DNA from: Asterias rubens
Lineage: Eukaryota > Echinodermata > Asteroidea > Forcipulatida > Asteriidae
Length of the DNA stretch: 64,000 bases
NCBI RefSeq assembly: GCF_902459465.1
Contig: NC_047069.1
Span: forward strand, 3,038,001-3,102,000
Reading direction: 5' to 3'
Part shown: piece after piece, positions 33,565-45,262 of the stretch
Layout: every line of letters starts with the position of its first letter
How positions within the stretch are numbered: position 1 is the first letter of the stretch
The notes under the pieces: generated by a model
Seen by the model: the letters and a program-made list of their open reading frames with translations, nothing else
Told to the model about the DNA's origin: nothing
The model's database searches: none
Program-made: the position numbers and the translations under genes

Positions 33565-35173
33565 TTAAGATGAATAATGGATGATCTTTGCCTGGTTGAT
33601 CAAATTCCTAACTACTTTACATTGGTTGCGATATTCTTGTCGTTGTGTTGCCAATTTGCCATTTTTCCGCCACTTCCGCTCCAGTTGACGACAGATCTTT
33701 CTCGCTGTACGAATATCATCATTGAACCAGGAGACTTCAGTTCGGACCTTGACTGATCTCGTTTTCCAAGGTGCGTATTTATCCAAGATGTCACTGACTG
33801 TACTCTCATATTGGCTGACATAGGAATCCAAGCAGTCATGATCAACTTCTAGATTTGCTAAATGAGTGCCTATGTCGTGGAACACTTCGGGAGAATTCAC
33901 ATGTTTCCATTGTCGGCTCTTTATAGTGACGGTTGGGACTTTGGGCTTGCACAGACTCAAGTTACACATGACTGCATAATGGTCAGATAATCCAGGTAGA
34001 ATAATAAAGTTTGAGGCAATTGGTGGGGAGATTTCACGAGTTATGACAAGATCCAAGCAATGACCGAGACGATGAGTTGGCTCCTTGATATGCTGGGTAA
34101 GACCAAAAGCTTGAAGTAGATGCTTAAACTGGTTTGCATTGGTGTTGTGGACGTCATCAACATGAATGTTAAAGTCGCCGGTGATAATGATTTCCGATGG
34201 ATGAAGCAGATATTCCAAAATCAAATTCCAAAATCAAATTCTCAAACTCCCTTAGAAAACTTGAGAAAGTCACATGTTGGCCGTTTGAATCCCTTTCAGG
34301 TCTGTATACAATGACAAGTCGAACAGATTTAGAGTTTCCGGAAACTTCAGCATGAAGAGATTCAAAAGTTGTGTACTGGACGTCATTACTTTTCACAGAG
34401 ACAGATAAAGTAGATCTGTACAGTATTGCAACTCCTCCACCAGTCTTGTGAGGTCTTGGGATGTGATGAAAGTAGTAGCCAGCAGGCGTACATTGACGAC
34501 ATGTTAAGTTGTCGTCTGGTCTCAGCCATGTTTCTGAAACGGCAACAAGGTCCAGATCTTTTTGCAGAACAAAATCAGTAAAATCGTCATACTTGTTACA
34601 GATGGACTGTGTGTTTAGAACACAAAGGCTGAGTTGAGATTTGGCTGTAGTCACTGGTACTGGAACAGAAGGGAGTGTAACTTCGGGTACAGGGGGTTTA
34701 TGAACAGTTCTACGGCGACCAGCTTTTTTACCACGATGTGTAGGTCGGTAAACAGTGCTGGGATTTACAAAAAGGCCAAGGTTCTGGAATGAAAATATAC
34801 AGGAAGGCAGCAGAGTTGTAGCACGTGTGGATGGGGCATAGCGGAGACTTAGAAGCTTGTTCCGCGAGTAGGAATTTGCAGAGTTTGGACTAGCTTCTGC
34901 TGAGTTTGAGTTATTTACACCTTCAGGGCCGGGATTTACAGCAATGTCACCAAAAATCACAATTTCCAAATGAAAAGTGGCTGGGGAGTTGTCATAGTAA
35001 GAAACAGGGCATTTCAGATATCTTCGATGGTGGATGAGGCCTAGATGTGTCTTTGGCAGGATGCAAGCACCAGACACAATTGATGCTGATGGAACAAAGC
35101 TGACCACAGATGAGTCAGTACAGTACAATGGTCTAGCAAGCAGAGAAAGAATGAAAAGGATACTTACCTCCAT
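33565..35173 (-). pseudogene. LINE ORF, N-terminal part with 2A-like motif and AP endonuclease, frameshifted
   Basis: From ATG 35173 the protein opens with a hydrophobic signal-like segment (MEVSILFILSLLARPLYC), then GDIAVNPGP at residues 75-83, then a basic stretch (HRGKKAGRRRTVHK). AP endonuclease motifs follow: LNTQSICNK, VSETWL, HKTGGGVAILYR, VIVYRP. At about 34205-34230 the 13-nt CCAAAATCAAATT is duplicated and shifts the frame. The endonuclease continues in the next frame from 34224 with IIITGDFNIHVDD and LPGLSDHYAV, the conserved GDFN and SDH motifs. It then meets TAA at 33565. Known LINE endonucleases nick target DNA for target-primed reverse transcription. Confidence 0.8.
34925..34951 (-). 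other. 2A-like ribosome-skipping motif in the LINE ORF
   Basis: Codes for GDIAVNPGP. The 2A consensus is D(V/I)ExNPG|P. Here D, I and NPGP are kept, but the Glu is Ala (GCT). 2A-like sequences near the N-terminus of echinoderm and other CR1/L2 LINE proteins are established; whether this variant skips is unknown. Confidence 0.6.
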
Positions 35174-35320
35174 TGTCCCCAGATGGGCGAACAATGTCCA
35201 TTCACTAGGTGGATGACTGCACAGGATGCAGCCACCTAAGTGTGTGTAAGCTTTATACACCAGAATTCTCAGCTGAGACAGTGAAAATTTCCAACAGAAA
35301 AACACTATTTTCACAATTCA

Positions 35321-37062
35321 GATGACTCCAGGATACACAGAAAAAGTCCTGTAGATTCCAGGTGTAGTAACAAATCCAGTTGTATAAGAATAAAAACACA
35401 AATTGAGCAATATACTAAGAAATTAGCAAACAAACACAGAGCTGATTTGAGTGGCTGCTGTCAGGCGCTCAGTCAAAAAACTCTATAACGTACTTCACAG
35501 TGTTAAAAAACATGTCTTTAATTAAAGTGCACATTGAACGTGGATCGTCCACGTCGGAGTTAGTCTTGGTGCAAGACGTTGTTGTTCGCGATCGCAATCC
35601 CCCGCTCCGATCCGCGGCGTGCACATTACCATCGAACAATAGCGGGCGCTGTTGTGAAACTTCACACATCGCACCCTGACGGATTTGGCGGCTTCCAGAG
35701 GATGCCCTCTATCAGCGGTATAGTCGTGGCGTGTGTGTAGTGTTGAGTGTATGCTTTTATGGTTTTACTAACTCATCAAGAACGTCTTGCACCGAGACTA
35801 CCACTCGACCGATCCAAGGCAATGTGTCCCTTTAAATAGGTGAAGTATTCAAAATTCAAACAGAAGAATGGTGAAAGCGTAGTATTATCTAAAACTTTAA
35901 AACGAACCAAAACAAATAATGAGAATAACAAAATCAGGTTTGAACCAAAACATAATTGAATGCAATAGGTAAAAATAAATGTTTGACTGAATTTGGGGGA
36001 AATGCGTGAAATAAATGAAATTTCCTTTTTCTTTTCTTTCGTTGCTGAACCGTTGAAGTGTAAAACTAGTACATTTCAACAGTTTTAAATATAGAAATAA
36101 AGTGACATTTGTAAGTACAACTATATAGTAACAGTCAGAAATGTGATTTTGTAACAAAGGGGACAATACTGCAATCACAAAGGAAAACATTAGGGTCATG
36201 ATTGTTAGAACAAAGGCACTGATTGGTTGCCATTAACGTAGTAATAAACTGTGGACATTTATTTTGATAAAATAACGAAAAATACATTAAATTGTGTTAT
36301 AGTGTATCCATTATAAACACATTTATATTTTAGTCTTGAGTCGAGACGTTATACCGTTATACACAATAATGTTTAAGCCATTACCTTTGTGCAACACTTT
36401 TAGGAATTACGATGTGATTTACGAGAGTTAGACTCGAGTTAAGGCTAATAACCTTTAGTTACTACACTGACTACAAAAACTGGGGTCTTAACCCATATCA
36501 GCCGAGCTACGTCAAAATCCGTATCAGAAAAACCGCTACAAACGCCGACATACGGATTTTCCCGTATAAGATATTTTGCCCTTTTTGTTCTTTATAGTTT
36601 ATTCCCTTTCGCCGTCTTTACACCAGAAATGTACCCAACAATCCTTTGCACCAATACACACTACAGTCCACACACGTTTCGCTTAGCTTCATGACTATTT
36701 TGATCAATGTTTTGACTGAACATAAACCAAATTGTTCAAAATGAACATGGCCTGAAAGAGTATTTCCTAAGCTTCAAAATGCTACACAACTTGTCGACAT
36801 GCACCATTCTAACATGGTATATATTATGTGACAACACTAACATGGTGTTACTTATCCCTATATCTATATCGTTGGTGAAATTAACACCGTGTTGGTGTCG
36901 TCACGTAATAAAGATACCAAGAGAATCAATTTAACACCCCGGTTTTTGCAGTGTAATAACTCAAAAGTGTCGCAGGACCAGTCATAAGTTATGAGTAACT
37001 TTATAAAAAATCAAACTCTGGGTTTGAACTTACAAATTATTACACCATTATTAAATATAACT
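35321..37062. other. LINE 5' flank and spacer
   Basis: 35321-35700 may be LINE 5' UTR. The text at 35799-35836 (ACTCGACCGATCCAAGGCAATGTG, then CCCTTTAA) is one end of the AAGGAACACGTTGCC MITE. From 35840 to 37060 is AT-rich with no gene recognised. A palindromic phrase AACACGGTGTTGG-type text lies near 36840-36900. Confidence 0.4.
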
Positions 37063-37122
37063 AGACATTAAGTGTTTGTGAACAAACACGAAGCTGTTCC
37101 TTGTTGTTTTGCTTGGATTATG

Positions 37123-38283
37123 TATGGTGGCTTTAAAGGGACATCGCAAATATATATTGACGCCAATATTTGCGACTTTTACCCCAAGTTGCAAATATTG
37201 ACGCCAATATTGACGCCAATATTCACGACTTGGCCCAAAGTCGCAAATATTGACGCCAATATTCACGCCAATATTCACGACATGGGCCCTATGTCGCAAA
37301 TATTGACGCCAATATTGACGCCAATATTCACAACATGGGTCAAATGTCGCAAATATTGACGCCAATATTGACGCCAATATTCACGACATGGGCCCTATGT
37401 CGCAAATATTGACGCCAATATTGACGCCAATATTTACGACATAGCCTCAAGTTGCAAATATTGACGCCAATATTCACGCCAATATTCACGACATGGGCTA
37501 CACGTCGCAAATATTTACGCCAATATTGACGCCAATATTCACGACATGGGCCCCAAGTCGCAAATATTTACGCCAATATTCACGACATGGGCCCCACGTC
37601 GCAAACCCGCTCAGGCGTGAATATTCATTGTTTTTTTAGCAACCTAGGTAGCTGGGTGGGCAAGAAAATAGTCTGGCGCACTGGTCCCGATCTCGCTCGC
37701 GCGCTCTGACAATAATATCGTTCAGCATTGTGATTTGCGTGCACTGACGACTGCCAGGATGTAAGTTCGACTAACAAAAATGGGGACTGAAAATCGGGTA
37801 AATATAATTGTATTTCTTATTAAAGCCCAGTATCATTTCTTTCATTTGTACACATACAACAAGGACTACTCGTGCTGCGCCGCGCCATGCGTAGGAAAGT
37901 ACAGCCAGAGATCGGTGGGTCTGGGTGCCAGACTGTGTGGGAAACAGACTCCCCAAGTTGCTTTAAAAAAAATTCACGCCTGAGTGGGTTTGCGACTTGG
38001 GCTATGTCGTGAATATTGGCGTCAATATTGGCGTAAATATTTTGCGACGTGTAGCCCATGTCGTGAATATTGGCGTCAATATTGGCGTCAATATTTGCGA
38101 CATAGGGCCCATGTCGTGAATATTGGCGTCAATATTGGCGTCAATATTTGCGACTTTGGGCCAAGTCGTGAATATTGGCGTCAATATTGGCGTCAATATT
38201 TGCAACTTGGGGTAAAAGTCGCAAATATTGGCGTCAATATTGGCGTCAATATATATTTGAGATGTCCCTTTAAAGCCACCATA
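37123..38283. mobile_element. 1161-bp inverted-repeat element with 6-bp target duplication
   Basis: Ends TATGGTGGCTTTAAAGGGAC and the inverse GTCCCTTTAAAGCCACCATA. Flanked by ATTATG at 37117-37122 and 38284-38289. The unoccupied ATTATG site is present in sister units at 42025-42030 and 43559-43564. Inside, both arms are arrays of a 12-bp unit GACGCCAATATT mixed with CACGACATGGGCCC-type units: left arm 37150-37620 and right arm 37990-38260, in opposite orientation. The centre (about 37620-37980) is unique and GC-richer. No transposase is encoded. Confidence 0.88.
37620..37982 (+). other. unique centre of the inverted-repeat element
   Basis: A small frame at 37780-37980 begins MGTENRVNIIVFLIK and contains YSCCAAPCVGKYSQRS. 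An acceptor-like TACAACAAG precedes GACTACTCG, and ATGTAAG-type donor text lies at 37759. The Cys pair recalls the start of a THAP zinc finger, but the remaining THAP ligands are not visible. It may be a captured host exon or the relic of a transposase. Confidence 0.25.
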
Positions 38284-39104
38284 ATTATGTGCTTCATTGC
38301 CCAAGGAATATATAACTGAAAAAAGGGTTTCAAAAAAGTTGTGTAGCTCTTGTTATAAGGTTTTACTTCCCGTTTGACCCGTAAGTAAAGGTCAACATGG
38401 GCCCACAGCTACCAAAGATTAATCTGCAATGCCAAGGAGTCTATAAAATCGGTTGCGTAGATCTTGATATATAGTCCCACTTCCGGTTGACCCAGAAGTA
38501 GAGGTCAACTTGGGGTCACAGTTTTCCAAAGCTAATATTTATTGCCTAAGAGTCTACAACTGAAGTTGAACATTAGCTTTGTACTTTTTTAGATATGGGT
38601 TCACTTCCGGTTGACCCGGAAGTAAAGGTCAACATGAGGTCAAAGTTGTTTCAAACTAATCTTGAATGCCCAAGGAGTCTATAACTGAACCAAAATTGAT
38701 AATCTGTTTAATAGTTCTTGAGATATGGTCCCACTTCCGGTTGACCAGGAAGTAGGGGTCAACTTGAGGTCACGGTTTTTTAAAGTTAATATTTTATGCC
38801 TAAGGAGTTTATAACTGAAAATATTTTGAAAATCTGCTGTATAGTTCTTGAGATATGGTGACACAGTTTTTTCAAATTAATCTCTAAAGATGCTGCAACG
38901 ATTTCCTAATTAATATGCATATGAGGGTCACTGGTGGTTAATTAATAAATAATTTTAATATGTTTTATGATAGGAATTAAGCTAAACATCCTAAAGCTTC
39001 CATTTGATATTATTTTACGTGTTTAAAAACACATAATTAATTTGTAGGATACTTCTTTATTTTCCTACTCCTGCCGATGGGGGCGCTCTTATGAGACATT
39101 TCAA

Positions 39105-39776
39105 TTGCACGATTTCTGCACCGTAATGTCTGTATCTGACTCTGTATTTGTATGTGAACGTCGCAGAGACCAAAACTGTCACAAAATGTCAAGCTATAAT
39201 TTCCCCTATAGAACACGGCCCAGTTGTATGGCTCTGTCTGCTTCAACCAAACTCTGCCCATTTATTATACAACCACCATTCTCCGCTTACTGTGCAGGCG
39301 CTGAAATATCTGTACAATTAGTTCAAAGCAAAGATTACATATGATAAGTTACCCGCGCACAAGCAAAAATATCCCTGCTAAGCTGTGAAATAAGCGATAA
39401 TATCCGCGCGTCTGATGTGTCAATTCTTTGCTTACGCAGTGAAGCAGAGTCAAATTGGACCAGTTTCACAAGATTTCCCCTCATGTACATGTACTAACAA
39501 TCTTTTTTGACTTTACATGTTTGAAGTGTAGGCCTTACCAAACCTACTTACAGGGCAAAATTACATGGTTCTCATGACCACCAAAGTCTGCGCTTACGAT
39601 CACCATTTTCCGCTTTACTGTGATGTGCAAGCTTGGAAAATAATGTGCGAACTTGGAAGCACACAAACAAAAGAAATCCCTGCTATAAGCAGTCTATTTC
39701 GCTTGACGTAAGCGCAGAATTCAATGCTTCTGCAGAGCACTGAATCTTTTTCATTAAGCAAGTTCCCATCATGACT
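39105..39776. other. no gene recognised
   Basis: Dispersed-repeat-like text with recurrent 'CGCTTACG' and 'AGCACACAAACAAAAG' phrases. No coding signal. Confidence 0.35.
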
Positions 39777-40460
39777 CGACTAGTCGAACCTCAAACCTAA
39801 CTACGATACTTGTCGAGATAAAATACAGATTCTCAAGATTTGTGCCGCTGTGTGCCGCAAAGGCAATATTAATTATGTTGCGAATGGGTGACTAGTGAAT
39901 TTTACTACTCGACTAGTCGCACCTCAAACCTAACCACGACACTTGTCGAGATAAAGTACGGATTCTCAAGATTTGTGCCGCTATGCCGCAAGGGCAATAT
40001 AAATTATGTTGCGAATAGTAGTAAGCAACACAACTGGTTCACCAAACAGGTAGTCGGGACAAATTTTTAATTATGTTGCGAATGGGTGTGACTAGTGAAA
40101 TTTACTACTCGACTAGTCGCACTTCAAACCTAACTACGACACTTGTCGAGATAAAGTACGGATTCTCAAGATTTGTGCCGCTATGCCGCAAGGGCAATAT
40201 AAATTATGTTGCGAATAGTAGTAAGCAACACAACTGGTTCACCAAACAGGTAGTCGGGACAAATTTTTAATTATGTTGCGAATGGGTGTGACTAGTGAAA
40301 TTTACTACTCGTCTAGTCGCAATTCAAACCTAACTATGACACTTGTCGAGATAAAGTACAGATTCTCAAGATTTGTGCCGCAAGGGCAATATTAATTATG
40401 TTGCGAATAGTAGTAAGCAACACAACTGGTTCACCAAACAGGTAGTCGGGACAAATTTTG
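39777..40460. repeat. 200-bp tandem repeat, about 3.4 copies
   Basis: GACTAGTCGCA recurs at 39911, 40111 and 40311, exactly 200 bp apart. Units share TTGTGCCGC, ATTATGTTGCGAATAGTAG and CAACTGGTTCACCAAACAGG. A diverged single copy lies at 63560-63840. Confidence 0.9.
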
Positions 40461-41579
40461 TAGTCAGTGTGGGGACACGATTATAACTGAATAGAGATAA
40501 AAACAGTAGTCGCGACTCAAATTATAATTTGTAGTCGCGGCTTTAACACTAAAGCACACTAGTCGCCCCTGCCTACTTTTGTCACAAGTAAAGCACGGTT
40601 TTTCCTGCGAATGCAAATCAAATTTTTTAGTCACTGTTTTCGCAGTGAAAGTTTCGCAGGAGTTTAGCACAATTAGTCAACTGTAGCAAATTGTTTGATG
40701 CCAATTGTGAAGTGAAGAACACATACCCTGCTAAGCTGTAAAATACGCTTAGCGTAAGCACAGTTCCCTGATTACGTAAGCGCTGCGATTCTTTCCTTTA
40801 AAAGCCATTGGCCCAGGACCAAACTACATTATAGCTTTTTAAACACAAAAAGCAGCTTAACCATGCCTCATGTTCAAGTTGTGAATCCAGGTGTTCTGCT
40901 CAATTTCTGCAATTTTGTAAAGCAAAATGTTTGCCTGTTTATTATAAGCAGCTCTATAAAACTGAGCCACTCAACCACCAGAGAAACGTCAGAATAATAA
41001 AATCTCTGCTTTTGTATTCCTGTCAAAGAGTTTTTGTTTGTCATGGTCTAATTTCCGAACGTAATGCGAAATACTGGAATTAGTTTAGGCAAATGGTCCC
41101 CGGCGCGAACAAGGTGACTTTACCCGTAAATAATTCCAAATCCCGGGCGGTCTATTTTCGTCGTCCACGCTCGTCGCCTGAAACGAGCCCGGTCCACGAC
41201 GCACCATGCTCAGGCTTGTCAAATTTTGGAAACAAGTTTAGACTTGTGCTAGTCGGTGACCGTAAGAAATATAATGTATATTGAATAAAAAAACGCAATA
41301 ACACCGGTCGAAAATGGGATAAGGACTTGGTCAAGTTAACAGTTTTACAATTTTGCCTATTCAAATCAAGTTTTACGCCGTACCCATGATCTTTGAAAAA
41401 ACTTCCCCGGAAATACAGGTTTTTAAAAATAATTACACTGTTTCTATGAGTTCTAATGCTTTTAAAATGACCATCAATAAAATATATCTTAATCTAAAGC
41501 AATTTTGGGAAGTGTACAACATGTTATTTAATTTTAATCGAATAAATTATGTTTTGGAAAGCTGGGTTTGTTTACACTT
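40461..41579. other. no gene recognised
   Basis: Mixed spacer. A CpG-rich patch at 41095-41215 has open frames on both strands but no recognisable domain. Confidence 0.4.
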
Positions 41580-44500
41580 CAAGAGCCATTGTGTTTGTGC
41601 ACAGACACAAAACGTGCATTACATGACGTCATGGTGACGTCGTCCAGAATTTTATGTCGGAAATTACATTAACAGGACCTGACTAGTGTATAGCTGAAAA
41701 AAGTTTCAGGATCGGCGGTCTAATTTTTGAGATATGGTGTTAACTTGGTTTGCTAATTAAATATTCACAAGCTTAATTAAGGCTTATTAATTAACAATTT
41801 TTACATTTTTTACGATAAGAATTAAGCTTATGTTCTAAGCTTCAATTTGGTATAATAAACTCACTCTTTCGTATTATGATTTAGGAGATTAGGCTGCCGC
41901 AAAAACGTGTACAAACACTATGGGATTTAGGGAGAAACAAAGAATAATAATAATAATAATAATAATAACTAGACATTAAGTGTTTGTGAACAAACACGAA
42001 GCTGTTCCGTGATGTTTTGCTTTGATTATGTGCTTCATTGCCCAAGGAATATATAACTGGAAAAAAAGTTTCAAAAAAGTTGTGTAGCTCTTGGTATTAG
42101 GTCACACTTCCCGGTTGACCCACAAGTAAAGGTCAAAATGGGCCCACAGCTACCAAAGACTAATCTGCAATGCCAAGGAGTCTATAACTGAAAAAGTTTA
42201 AGCAATCGGTTGTGAAGATCTTGATATATAGTCCCACTTCCGGTTGCCCAGAAGTAGAGGTCAACATAGGGTCACAGTTTTTCAAAGTTAATATTTATTG
42301 CCTTAGAGTCTATAACTGAAGTTTGAACATTGGCTTTGTACTTCTTGAGATATGGGCCCACTTCCGGTCGACCCGGAAGTAAAGGTCAATATGGGGTCAA
42401 ATGTGTTTCAAACTAATCTTGAATGTCCAAGGAGTCTATAACTGAAAAAAGTTTGAAAATCGGTTGTATATTTCATGAGATATGGTCCCACTTCCGATTG
42501 ACCCGGAAGTAGAGGTCAACTTGAGGTCACGGTTTGTCAAAAGTTATATTTTATGCCTAAGGAGTTTATAACTGAAAAAAGTTTTATAATCTGTTGTATA
42601 GTTCTTGAGATATGGTCCCACTTCCGGTTGACCCGGAAGTAGAGGTCAACTTGAGGTCACGATTTTTCAAAATTAATCTCCAATCCCCAAAGAGTCTTTA
42701 GCAACAAACAGTCTTAAAATCGGCTGTATACTTCTTGAGATATGGTGCTGCAAAGATTTTCTGATTGAATATGCAAATGAGGGTCATGTGGTTAATTAGT
42801 TACTAGTTGCCATTTTTCAAAAACAAATTAAAGATGCAAACATCACGACATCGTCTTCTCAGACTCTCTCCAAGAGTCCTCAACCCATCATAGAGATGTT
42901 TAAACATTGCAATGAAAGTGACTGCACCCAATTTATGAAGTACTACGTTGTACCCATGATGCCAAGATTCTAATTGATTAATTAATTAATAGACGAACAT
43001 TGATTGCTTTTATGGACTGAAACAAATCTTATTAGAATCAGTGTATTTTTCTACACATAATATGATATTTAGGAAACTAACAAATAAATTATTTAGAAGT
43101 TATTGTGTTTTTGACCAGTTTAAAGTATAGATTTGAAGAGCCATTGTGTTTGTGCACAGACACAAAACGTGCATTACATGACGTCATGGTGACGTCGTCC
43201 AGAATTTTATGTCGGAAATCACATCAACAGGACCTGACTAGTGTATAGCTGAAAAAAGTTTCAGGATCGGCGGTCTAATTTTTGAGATATGGTGTTAACT
43301 AGGTTTGCTAATTAAATATTCACAAGCTTAATTAAGGCTTATTAATTAAAATTGTTTACATTTTTTACGATAAGAATTAAGCTTATGTTCTAAGCTTCAA
43401 TTTGGTATAATAAACTTACTCTTTCGTATTATGGTTTAGGAGATTAGGCTGCCGCAAAAACGTGTACAAACACTATGGGATTTAGGGAGAAACAAAGAAT
43501 AACTAAACATTAAGTGTTTGTGAACAAACACGAAGCTGTTCCTTGTTGTTTTGCTTGGATTATGTGCTTCATTGCCCAAGGAATATATAACTGAAAAACA
43601 GGTTTCAAAAAAGTTGTGTAGCTCTTGGTATTAGGTCACACTTCCCGGTTGACCCGCAAGTAAAGGTCAAAATGGGCCCACAGCTACCAAAGACTAATCT
43701 GCAATGCCAAGGAGTCTATAACTGAAAAAGTTAAAGCAATCGGTTGTGAAGATCTTGATATATAGTCCCACTTCCGGTTGACCCAGAAGTAGAGGTCAAC
43801 ATAGGGTCACAGTTTTCCAAAGTTAATATTTATTGCCTTAGAGTCTATAACTGAAGTTTCAACATTGGTTTTGTACTTCTTGAGATATGGGCCCACTTCC
43901 GGTCGACCCGGAAGTAAAGGTCAACATGGGGTCAAATGTGTTTCAAACTAATCTTGAATGTCCAAGGAGTCTATAACTGAAAAAAGTTTGAAAATCGGTT
44001 GTATATTTCTTGAGATATGGTCCCACTTCCGGTTGACCCGGAAGTAGAGGTCAACCTGAGGTCACGGTTTGTCAAAAGTTATATTTTATGCCTAAGGAGT
44101 TTATAACTGAAAAAATTTTTATAATCTGTTGTATAGTTCTTGAGATATGGTCCCACTTCTGGTCGACCCGGAAGTAGGGGTCAACTTGAGGTCACGATTT
44201 TTCAAAATTAATTTCCAATCCCCAAAGAGTCTTTAGCAACAAACAGTCTTAAAATCGGCTGTATACTTCTTGAGATATGGTGCTGCAAAGATTTTCTAAT
44301 TTAATATGCAAATGAGGGTCATGTGGTTAATTAGTTACTAGTTGCCATTTTTCAAAAACAAATTAAAGATGCAAACATCACGACATCGTCTTCTCAGACT
44401 CTCCCCGAGAGTCCTCAACCCATACAGATCCGCAGTGTGTTGCAAGAGCCATAGAGATGTTTAAACATTGTAACGAAAGTGACTGCACCCAATTTATGAA

Positions 44501-45060
44501 GTACTACGTTGTACCCATGATGCCAAGATTCTAATTGATTAATTAATTAATAGACGAACATTGATTGCTTTTATGGACTGAAACAAATCTTATTAGAATC
44601 AGTGTGTTTTTCTACACATAATATGATATTTAGGAAACTAACAGATAAATTATTTCGAAGTTATTGTGTTTTTGACCAGTTTAAAGTATAGATTTGAAGA
44701 GCCATTGTGTTTGTGCACAGACACAAAACGTGCATTAAATGACGTCATGGTGACGTCGTCCAAAATTTTATGTCAGAAATCACCTTAACAGGACCTGACT
44801 AGTGTATAGCTGAAACAAGTTTCAGGATCGGCGGTCTACTTTTTGAGATATGGTGTTAACTAGGTTTGCTAATTAGATATTCATAAGCTTAATTAAGGCT
44901 TATTAATTAACAATTTTAATTTTTTTTTTGCGATAAGAATTAAGCTTATGTTCTAAGCTTCAATTTGGTATAATAAACTCACTCTTTCGTATTATGGTTT
45001 AGGAGATTAGGCTGCCACAAAAACGTGTACAAACACTATGGGATTTAGGGAGAAACAAAG
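41580..45060. repeat. tandem array of 1.5-kb units with internal 125-bp repeats (possibly Helentron/HINE-like)
   Basis: Two full units start at 41968 and 43502, preceded by the right end of another unit (41580-41967). Landmarks GAGCCATTGTGTTTGTGCAC recur near 41583, 43139 and 44700. Each unit opens with a hairpin GTGTTTGT-GA-ACAAACAC. It then has five copies of an about 125-bp repeat carrying the imperfect palindrome ACTTCCGG..CCGGAAGT, then a unique part, and ends GGGAGAAACAAAGAATAAT. Head-to-tail copies with central repeats and terminal hairpins are seen in non-autonomous Helitron-like elements. No coding capacity. Confidence 0.75.
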
Positions 45061-45081
45061 AATAATAATAATAAAAATAAT

Positions 45082-45262
45082 AAAAATCTCGACGAAAACA
45101 ATAGCTGTTCCGACTGGATCGGAACAGCTAATAATAATAATAATAAAAATAATAAAAATCTCGACGAAAACAATAGCTGTTCCGACTGGATCGGAACAGC
45201 TAATAAAAATAATAAAAATCTCGACGAAAACAATAGCTGTTCCGACTGGATCGGAACAGCTA
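45082..45262. repeat. three terminal hairpin units
   Basis: CTCGACGAAAACAATAGC recurs at 45088, 45160 and 45220. Each copy is followed by a perfect 11-bp hairpin AGCTGTTCCGA / TCGGAACAGCT with a 5-base loop, and by AAT-rich linkers. It closes the 41580-45060 array. Confidence 0.85.

Larger units (their letters stand above)
31633..35320 (-). mobile_element. L2/CR1-type LINE, nearly full length, inactivated
   Basis: Endonuclease and reverse transcriptase read from 35173 down to 31756. The 3' UTR of about 110 bp ends in GCGCCTTGAACACC, GGATATGTGCGCATT and a (TTA)n tail at 31633-31654. It lacks a poly(A) tail, as expected for CR1/L2 elements. The 5' UTR may extend to about 35700 (CpG-rich, GATCGCAATCCCCCGCTCCG), but its edge is not defined. 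Two lesions break the main ORF: a 13-bp tandem duplication at 34205-34230 and an in-frame TAA at 33565-33567. No other damage was seen. Confidence 0.85.
37063..38995. repeat. copy I of the 1.5-kb unit, interrupted by an insertion
   Basis: Begins TAGACATTAAGTGTTTGTG like the copies at 41968 and 43502, is interrupted at 37117-37122 by the element described next, resumes at 38284, and contains about 4 of the 125-bp repeats. It lacks the unit's far end. Confidence 0.7.

Noticed and set aside
37051-38319. Repeat-peptide ORFs (NIGVNI / DANIDANI) in both strands
   Set aside because: They come from the 12-bp repeat being a multiple of 3 and appear on both strands and in both arms.
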